A stretch of DNA of 64,000 nucleotides from positions 2,976,001-3,040,000 of the forward strand of contig OZ243922.1 of the NCBI GenBank assembly GCA_965213905.1. Reading direction: 5' to 3'. The stretch is from SIRX01 sp965213905 (GTDB lineage: Bacteria; Actinomycetota; Rubrobacteria; Rubrobacterales; Rubrobacteraceae). The position numbers and the translations under genes are program-made. Below are positions 58,455-64,000 of this stretch, in pieces; position 1 is the stretch's first letter, and each line of letters opens with the position of its first letter. The notes below the pieces were generated by a model. It worked only from the letters and a program-made list of their open reading frames with translations, made no database searches and had not been told where the DNA came from.

Positions 58455-58790
58455 ATGAAGTCTGGCGAGGGGAAGTCCCGCACGACGCCGGAACCCGAGG
58501 GGCCGGAACAGATAGCCGAGAAGGTTCAGAGGACGCGTGAAGGCTTCTCTGGGCGGGTGTGGCGGGCCTTCTGGCGCGTAACCGGTCTTGAGAACCTGTC
58601 TCCGGGAAAGCGGGTGATTATTCTTTCGGTCGGCCTTGCCGAACTCGGGATACTAGGACTTGGCATCTTCACGGACCTGGCCGCCTCGTGGCTTATCACA
58701 GCCGCCCTGGCGATTGCGCCCCTGGTCTTCCACAAGACGAAGAAGGAAAAGCAGGACGGCGGAACCGTCTCCGGTAAGGGTTCTCGATAG
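58455..58790 (+). CDS. Small membrane protein
   Basis: A 111-residue protein from ATG 58455 (GGGGAGG 10 bases upstream; an earlier ATG at 58395 lacks a ribosome site). A charged N-terminus with an amphipathic helix is followed by two membrane helices (about 52-72 and 75-93, GKRVIILSVGLAELGILGLG, AASWLITAALAIAPLVF) and a Lys-rich tail. No function is recognised. Confidence 0.6.
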   Translation: MKSGEGKSRTTPEPEGPEQIAEKVQRTREGFSGRVWRAFWRVTGLENLSPGKRVIILSVGLAELGILGLGIFTDLAASWLITAALAIAPLVFHKTKKEKQDGGTVSGKGSR

Positions 58791-59125
58791 GAAACGCGGA
58801 CACACCGTCGTGGTGGACGGCGACTACCTCTCGTGGTGAGGTTCGGTAAACTAGCGCCGACGCGACTCCACGACCCAACGGAGTAGGAAAACCATCGCGA
58901 CGATGCCCACCACCGCCGGCATCAGCGGTGCGGCGGCACAGAGGGCCACGTCTCTGCCGATTAGGAAGCGGCAGAGATGGGAGGACTGCTGCAACCTCTT
59001 CCCAGACACAAGGCACAACGGCGCTCGATAGTGCCGGCGGCGCGAAAGTTTATCCCGAGGGCCATTGCCAAACCTTTCACAAGGTCATTACACTGCTTGC
59101 ATTGAGACAAGTAGGGGAGGATTCT
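58791..59125. other. Space without a supported gene
   Basis: This 335-base space holds only a weak minus-strand frame of 32 codons (about 58858-58956) with one hydrophobic helix and no ribosome site. No other feature is seen. Confidence 0.4.
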
Positions 59126-60094
59126 ATGACTCGCTACAAACCGGCCAACTCCTTCGAGACCCCGCGCTTCTCGGGCGTCCGAACCTTCATGCGGCTGCCA
59201 AACGTGCGCGACCTCGAAAACGCCGACGCCGCCATAGTCGGCGCCCCGTTCGACACGGCGACCACCTTCCGGGCGGGTGCACGCTTTGGGCCGGAGGGCA
59301 TCCGCAGCGCCTCGCACATGCTCAGGCCCTACAATCCATCGCTAGACATCTCCATCTTCGAGCACCTCTCCGCCATAGACTACGGAGACGTGCCGGTGGT
59401 GCCGGGCTACATCGAGGAGGCTTACGGGCGGATAGAGGCCGGCCTCCGGGAGATACACGAGGCCGGGGTAATCCCGATAGTGCTTGGCGGCGACCACTCG
59501 ATAGCCCTGCCGGAGCTTAGGGCGGCCGCCGCTGTCCACGGGCCTCTTTCTCTCGTGCAGTTCGACGCCCACCCCGATACCTGGAACGAGTACTTCGGCA
59601 AGCGCTACACTCACGGCACGCCGTTCCGGAGGGCGGTTGAGGAAGGGCTTCTAAAGACCGAGAGTTCCATACAGGTCGGGATGCGCGGGTCGCTTTTCGA
59701 CGCCGGAGACTGGGACGACGCCCGCGAGCTTGGCTTCGAGATGGTAGAGACCGACGAGGTGCGGAGAATCGGTTTGCCGGAGACCGTCTCCCGCATCCGG
59801 GAACGCATTGGAGACGAGAAGGTCTACGTCTCCTTCGACGTGGACTTCTGCGACCCGGCGTATGCGCCGGGGACGGGCACGCCGGAGGTCGGAGGCTTTA
59901 CCAGCCGGGAGGCGCAGGAGTTCTTGCGGGGGCTTTCGGGGGCGAATATCGTCGGGGGCGACGTAGTGGAGGTCTACCCGGCCTACGACCCGGCGGAGAT
60001 TACGGCCTTCCTGGCCTCAAACGCAGCCTTCGAGATACTCAGCCTGGTCGCCGTGCGCGCGAGGGAGAACGCGGGGGAGGGATCTAAAGCGTGA
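59126..60094 (+). CDS. speB: Agmatinase-family ureohydrolase
   Basis: A 322-residue enzyme from ATG 59126 with GGGGAGG upstream. The Mn site is complete: VLGGDHSIALPEL, VQFDAHPDTWNEY and SFDVDFCDPAYAPGTGTPE. AGARFGPEGIRSAS is the agmatinase-type N-terminal signature. It hydrolyses agmatine or a related guanidino acid to release urea. The neighbouring SSS symporter overlaps by 4 bases and probably imports the substrate, so a catabolic pair is inferred. Guanidinobutyrase or guanidinopropionase activity is also possible. Confidence 0.88.
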   Translation: MTRYKPANSFETPRFSGVRTFMRLPNVRDLENADAAIVGAPFDTATTFRAGARFGPEGIRSASHMLRPYNPSLDISIFEHLSAIDYGDVPVVPGYIEEAYGRIEAGLREIHEAGVIPIVLGGDHSIALPELRAAAAVHGPLSLVQFDAHPDTWNEYFGKRYTHGTPFRRAVEEGLLKTESSIQVGMRGSLFDAGDWDDARELGFEMVETDEVRRIGLPETVSRIRERIGDEKVYVSFDVDFCDPAYAPGTGTPEVGGFTSREAQEFLRGLSGANIVGGDVVEVYPAYDPAEITAFLASNAAFEILSLVAVRARENAGEGSKA

Positions 60095-61536
60095 ACGCGG
60101 TCGACTACCTCGTAATCGTCGCCTACTTCCTCGTGGTGGTCTTCGTCGGCTACCTGGGCTTGCGGCGGGCGCGCAACGTAGAGGACTTCCTGGTGGCGGG
60201 CAGAAGCCTGGGGCCGCCCATGTACGTCGGTACCTTGAGCGCCCTGGTTCTGGGAGGGGCCTCGACGGTGGGCGGAGTGAGCCTGGGCTACCAGTTCGGC
60301 ATCTCGGGGATGTGGCTGGTGCTGATGCTCAGTTTGGGGCTTCTGGCGCTGGCCCTCCTGTTCACCACCCGGCTTTCCAAGCTGGGCGTCTACACCGTGG
60401 CGGAGGTTCTGGACTTGCGCTATGGGGACTCGGCACGCCTCATCAGCGCTGTAGTCATGTTCTCCTACGCCCTGATGCTGTCCGTTACGCAGACCATCGC
60501 CGTTGGCACCCTCTTCGACGTTACCCTAGGGATTCCGCGCACCTGGGCGATACTCGTGGCTGGGGGTGTTGTAGTTCTGTATTCGGTGGCGGGCGGGATG
60601 TGGTCTATTACCCTCACCGACTTCCTGCAGTTCTGCGTGATGACCGTCGGGGTCTTCTTTATATTGCTGCCCATTACCCTGTTTCGTGTAGGAGGACTCT
60701 CCGGACTTCAGGAGGATTTGCCCGCCTCATACCTCAGTTGGACTTCCATCGGGTGGACGACCATCTTCGCCTACTTCCTCCTGTTCTTCTTCGGCATTAT
60801 GATTGGGCAGGACATCTGGCAGCGGGTGTTCACCGCCCGCAGCCCCGGCGTCGCTAGGTGGGGAGGGACTACCGCGGCCATCTACTGCGCCGTCTACGGG
60901 TTTACCAGCGCCCTCATCGGCACGGCAGCGGCCGTCCTTTTCCCGAACCTCGCAACCCCCGACAACGCCTTCGCCCAACTGGCTACGAACCTCCTTCCCA
61001 TAGGTCTCGCGGGGCTAGTGGTCGCGGCAGCCCTCTCTGCCATCATGTCGACGGCCAGTTCTGCGCTTCTGGCCTCGGCCACCCTCGCCGCCGAAGACGG
61101 CTACGCCCGCTTTTTCGGAGGCGGCAATGGCGACGACCAGCGGGAATTGCTTGCCAACCGCGTCTCGACGTTCGTTGTGGGCATCATCGTGATAGGGATA
61201 GCCCTCGTAGTGAGAGACGTGGTGGGAGCCCTGACCGTAGCTTACGACCTGCTGGTGGGAGCCCTGTTCGTTCCTATAGTCGGGGCCTTCTTCTGGCGGC
61301 GGGCGAGCGGTAGAGGAGCCCTCATCTCCATGGCGGTAAGTAGCGCGGTGGTGATAGTTCTCCTACTGTGGCGCGGGCTGCTATCTAACGACCCTATAAT
61401 CTACGGGCTTATAACGAGCCTCGTGGTCTTCGTGATAGCCAGCCTGCTAACGCCGGAACCTCCGGAGGAACGGCTTGAGGCCTGGGAAGAGCGCCTGGAG
61501 GAACCAGCCTCGACCGAGGAAAGCCCCGTGGCTTGA
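60091..61536 (+). CDS. Sodium:solute symporter (SSS family)
   Basis: A 481-residue membrane protein from GTG 60091, overlapping the ureohydrolase stop. About thirteen hydrophobic segments are seen. VEDFLVAGRSLGPPMYVGTL, GGASTVGGVSLGYQFGISGM and YTVAEVLDLRYGDSARLISA are typical SSS family blocks, and AALSAIMSTASSALLASATL holds the Na-site Ser/Thr residues. The C-terminus is acidic. It likely imports the substrate of the coupled ureohydrolase, driven by sodium. Confidence 0.9.
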   Translation: MNAVDYLVIVAYFLVVVFVGYLGLRRARNVEDFLVAGRSLGPPMYVGTLSALVLGGASTVGGVSLGYQFGISGMWLVLMLSLGLLALALLFTTRLSKLGVYTVAEVLDLRYGDSARLISAVVMFSYALMLSVTQTIAVGTLFDVTLGIPRTWAILVAGGVVVLYSVAGGMWSITLTDFLQFCVMTVGVFFILLPITLFRVGGLSGLQEDLPASYLSWTSIGWTTIFAYFLLFFFGIMIGQDIWQRVFTARSPGVARWGGTTAAIYCAVYGFTSALIGTAAAVLFPNLATPDNAFAQLATNLLPIGLAGLVVAAALSAIMSTASSALLASATLAAEDGYARFFGGGNGDDQRELLANRVSTFVVGIIVIGIALVVRDVVGALTVAYDLLVGALFVPIVGAFFWRRASGRGALISMAVSSAVVIVLLLWRGLLSNDPIIYGLITSLVVFVIASLLTPEPPEERLEAWEERLEEPASTEESPVA

Positions 61537-61577
61537 ACCGCGGTTGGAACGCAGGCCAGCCTCACGGGTAAGTAGGG

Positions 61578-62819
61578 TTACGTTTCTTTCTGAAAGTTCT
61601 CCTTCGCCGCATCTAGTAACTCAGGCCGGGAGTATAGTTCCACGGCGGTCATGGCAATCTCAAGCGCGCCGTCGACCACGGTCTTGTCGCCCTCGGCTGA
61701 AGCAGCGGCTTCGGTGGTTTGTTCGGTATGCAACGCCAATCCCGGTACGAGCTCGATGTAGGGGTGCGCCGAAGGGACGACCTGGCTGACGTTGCCCATA
61801 TCAGTAGAGCCGGAGCCCCCCGCCTCACCCTCCGCAACTTCACGGCCCAAGGCTTTCAGGTTGACTTCCGAAAGCCTCACCAGCGGGCCATTTAGTTTGA
61901 GACTCTCGTAAGCCGGCACGGGGCGGACTATCTCCGCCTCCGCACCCGTTGCCAGGGCGGCCCCCCGAACGCAGTTCTCGACTGCGGGCATCAGGTGTTC
62001 CTTCAAGTATCCGTTGTCGGGAGAACGGACGTACATCCGCAGGGCGGTCCTTTCGGGAATTATGTTCGGCGCCTGCCCGCCGTCGGTAATGATGGCGTGT
62101 ATCCGCGAGTCCGGACGTATCTGCTGACGCAACAGACCTATGGCAACGAGCGTGAGGTTCGCCGCGTCCAGGGCGTTCACGCCCTCGTGAGGCGCGGCGG
62201 CGGCGTGGGCCGGTCTGCCGGTGAAGGTAACCTCTAACGCCACCCGGGCCAGAAACGCCTTTGCCCCGCGGTTCTCCCCGGCGGGGTGAATCATCAGGGC
62301 CGCGTCCACGCCATCGAGGCAGCCGCCCTCTATCATGTACGCCTTGCCGCCACCGCCTTCTTCGCCGGGGCTGCCCAAAGCCACCAGTCGCCCCGGAGTC
62401 TCCGGATGTTCTTCCAGCCACCGTTTCGTGGCGATGGCCGCCCCAAGTCCCGTTGTGGCTATGATGTTGTGGCCGCAGCCGTGACCCAAACCTTCCAAGG
62501 CATCGTACTCGCAGAAGACGGCGACCGTCGGGAACTCTCCGTCTTCCGACTCGTCTCCGGCATTCGAGGCGGTCGCCGAGAAAGCCGTCGGCAGGTTCGC
62601 CACGCCTCTCTTTACGCTGAAACCGTGTTCCTCCAGTTTCTCGGTAAGGAGGGTGCTGGCGAACTCTTCCTCGAAGCGAATCTCCGGCCGTCCGTGTATC
62701 CGGTGGCTCACGTCAAGGAGTTCCTCTTCTACCTCCCCGATGTAGGGCCGCAACTCTTCCAGATATTCTGCGGCATCGCTTTCGGTGAAAGACAAGTTCC
62801 AAGAATGGCCGTCTGTCAT
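61578..62819 (-). CDS. M20 amidohydrolase (AbgB-like)
   Basis: A 413-residue metallopeptidase. VAVFCEYDALEGLGHGCGHN holds the first metal ligands, LGSPGEEGGGGKAYM the catalytic Glu pair, then LMIHPAG and VTFTGRPAHAAAAPHEGVNA in the lid domain, and GSTDMGNVSQVVPSAHPYI at the end. The order is that of the M20D amidohydrolases such as AbgB (p-aminobenzoyl-glutamate hydrolase). It lies 3' of an AbgT transporter on the same strand, the pair found in the abg system. Confidence 0.9.
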   Translation of the reverse strand: MTDGHSWNLSFTESDAAEYLEELRPYIGEVEEELLDVSHRIHGRPEIRFEEEFASTLLTEKLEEHGFSVKRGVANLPTAFSATASNAGDESEDGEFPTVAVFCEYDALEGLGHGCGHNIIATTGLGAAIATKRWLEEHPETPGRLVALGSPGEEGGGGKAYMIEGGCLDGVDAALMIHPAGENRGAKAFLARVALEVTFTGRPAHAAAAPHEGVNALDAANLTLVAIGLLRQQIRPDSRIHAIITDGGQAPNIIPERTALRMYVRSPDNGYLKEHLMPAVENCVRGAALATGAEAEIVRPVPAYESLKLNGPLVRLSEVNLKALGREVAEGEAGGSGSTDMGNVSQVVPSAHPYIELVPGLALHTEQTTEAAASAEGDKTVVDGALEIAMTAVELYSRPELLDAAKENFQKET

Positions 62820-62875
62820 GGGCGTTTACCTCCCCGTCGTTTCTCACAAAGCTATCCGGCATCTACTCACCAATT

Positions 62876-64000
62876 TTACCCATCAAGCCGCAGGTACTCT
62901 CCCGGGCCTATCGGCAGGCCTAGCAGCGTCCAGCCCACGAACATAATCACCCAGCAGGCGTAGAACAGCAGCGTGTAGGGAAGCATCAGCGAGAAGAGGG
63001 TCCCGAAGCCCGCGTCCTCGTCGTAGTCCTGCATGAAAGCCAAGACCATCGGCACGTACACGTTCAGCGGCGTGATGATGTTGGTCGAGGAGTCTGCTAT
63101 GCGAAAGGCGAGTTGGGTGTAGGCGGGATTTATGTCGAGTAGCAGAAATAGCGGCACGAATATGGGGGCCTCAAGCGCCCACTGGGCCGAGCCGCTGGTT
63201 ATAAGCAGGTTCAGGAACGCCGTCAAGACACTAAAGCCCAGGAGGCCGAAGATGCCGGTAATGCTGAGGCTTTCGAGGAGCCCTGCGCCGTTGACCGCTA
63301 CCCAGATGCCGAGGTTAGTCCACTCGAAGTAGGCGATGAACTGTGCGGCGGCGAAGATAAGGACGATGAAACCGGAGAGGTCTTTGATGGCCTCGCCCAT
63401 AAAGCGGGACACGTCGGCCGGCGCGGTTATCTCGCCGACCGTAACGCCGTAGGCGACGGCCACGGTTATGAAAAAGAGGAGGATAATCGGGACTATGCCG
63501 TCTAAGAATGGAGAGGGAACGAGTCCGCCCTCGTCGTTTCTTAGGGGCGAACCCGAGGGTACGAGCACGGCGACCAGCAGAACGACGAAACCTACAGTGG
63601 CTATCAGCGAGTTCCTTAGTCCCCGGTTCTTCTCGGGGGTAATCTCCTCTAGCTCCTGTTCCTCTCCGTCCCCCTGATACTCGCCGAGCCTCGGTTCTAT
63701 TATCTTCTCGGTTACAAACCACCCGACGGCGACGAGCATGAAGGTAGAGGCAATCATGAAGTACCAGTTGGCGACCGGTGTGACATTCAGGTCGTCGTTT
63801 ACTATGCGCGCCGCCTCCGTGGATATACCGGACAACAGCGCGTCGGTTCCGGCTATGAAGATATTGGCCGTGAACCCCGCGCCGACGGAGGCGAAACCGG
63901 CCGCCATTCCGGCCAGAGGATGCCTGCCGAGCGTCAGGAAGACGAGTGCGGCCAGAGGCGGAACGATGATGAATGCCGCGTCAGAGGCGAGGTTTCCGAT
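62876..64000 (-). CDS. AbgT-family transporter (truncated by window edge)
   Basis: A partial membrane protein, open to the window edge at 64000. The visible 374 codons hold about nine hydrophobic segments. GAGFTANIFIAGTDALLSGI, ITSGSAQWALEAPIFVPLFL and the final part QLAFRIADSSTNIITPLNVY are AbgT hallmarks. AbgT proteins import p-aminobenzoyl-glutamate or export sulfonamides. The M20 amidohydrolase follows 56 bases downstream and would cleave the imported compound. Confidence 0.92.
   Translation of the reverse strand: MGNLASDAAFIIVPPLAALVFLTLGRHPLAGMAAGFASVGAGFTANIFIAGTDALLSGISTEAARIVNDDLNVTPVANWYFMIASTFMLVAVGWFVTEKIIEPRLGEYQGDGEEQELEEITPEKNRGLRNSLIATVGFVVLLVAVLVPSGSPLRNDEGGLVPSPFLDGIVPIILLFFITVAVAYGVTVGEITAPADVSRFMGEAIKDLSGFIVLIFAAAQFIAYFEWTNLGIWVAVNGAGLLESLSITGIFGLLGFSVLTAFLNLLITSGSAQWALEAPIFVPLFLLLDINPAYTQLAFRIADSSTNIITPLNVYVPMVLAFMQDYDEDAGFGTLFSLMLPYTLLFYACWVIMFVGWTLLGLPIGPGEYLRLDG

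Noticed and set aside
1..64000. CRISPR arrays, rRNA genes, restriction-modification genes
   Set aside because: No regular spacer-repeat pattern, no rRNA sequence and no methyltransferase/endonuclease pair was seen.

Overview
The window is high-GC bacterial DNA with many GTG and TTG starts, strong AGGAGG-type ribosome sites, some probable leaderless starts, and actinobacterial families (CGNR regulator, LPDTG cell-wall proteins, a TraSA/FtsK-type translocase). The mix of genes (ureohydrolases, formamidase, AbgT and SSS transporters) looks most like a Rubrobacter-type actinomycete. That assignment is inference; no rRNA or marker gene is present.

Layout. (1) 1-1917 is the right end of an integrated element (replisome-organizer-like protein, excisionase-like protein, one unknown). 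It stops at a 3' tRNA-Arg(UCU) fragment that begins in the anticodon loop, a typical attachment site. (2) 2126-4784 holds a membrane coiled-coil protein, an intact tRNA-His(GUG), a tyrosine integrase whose 3' end faces the tRNA, and a divergent excisionase-like gene. (3) 4805-19863 holds metabolic and regulatory genes: ICMT-type methyltransferase, PNPOx-like protein, arginase-like protein, alpha/beta hydrolases, CGNR regulator with MFS exporter, AbrB-type membrane protein, a membrane/PspC cluster, saccharopine-dehydrogenase-like reductase, TetR-HAD pair and YhdH-type reductase. It also carries two decayed genes, an integrase C-terminus and an ICMT copy with a stop codon. (4) 20072-39021 is a plasmid or AICE-like module: three unknown minus-strand genes, an RHH protein, a primase-polymerase-like replication protein, a Toprim (Spo11/TopoVI-A-like) gene broken by TGA, two XRE regulators, a tight operon of small unknown proteins ending in a DEDD exonuclease, then a replication-relaxation protein, an FtsK/TraSA translocase, envelope proteins, an LPDTG surface protein and a lipoprotein. 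(5) 39145-51569 mixes a second LPDTG protein, ClpS, formamidase/FmdB, a MetX-like hydrolase, a methyltransferase and a thermonuclease lipoprotein with three HEPN-type proteins (SEC-C/MauJ-like, ApeA and an unknown) plus an ApeA N-terminal relic. This is a probable defence neighbourhood. (6) 51816-58790 holds a SRAP protein and a DinG-type helicase split by a complete 2.5-kb group II intron with its RT/maturase/HNH protein. (7) 59126-64000 holds agmatinase-like and SSS symporter genes, then an M20 amidohydrolase and an AbgT transporter cut by the window edge.

How it fits together. Integrase, excisionase, primase-polymerase, replication-relaxation protein and FtsK translocase are the parts list of an actinomycete integrative and conjugative element that moves double-stranded DNA. 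No second copy of the tRNA-His 3' end was recognised, so the element's boundaries are unproven. The most notable single observations are the intron placed exactly one codon before the first Fe-S cysteine of DinG, the clustering of RX4H HEPN proteins, and the unknown operon at 26766-29762.
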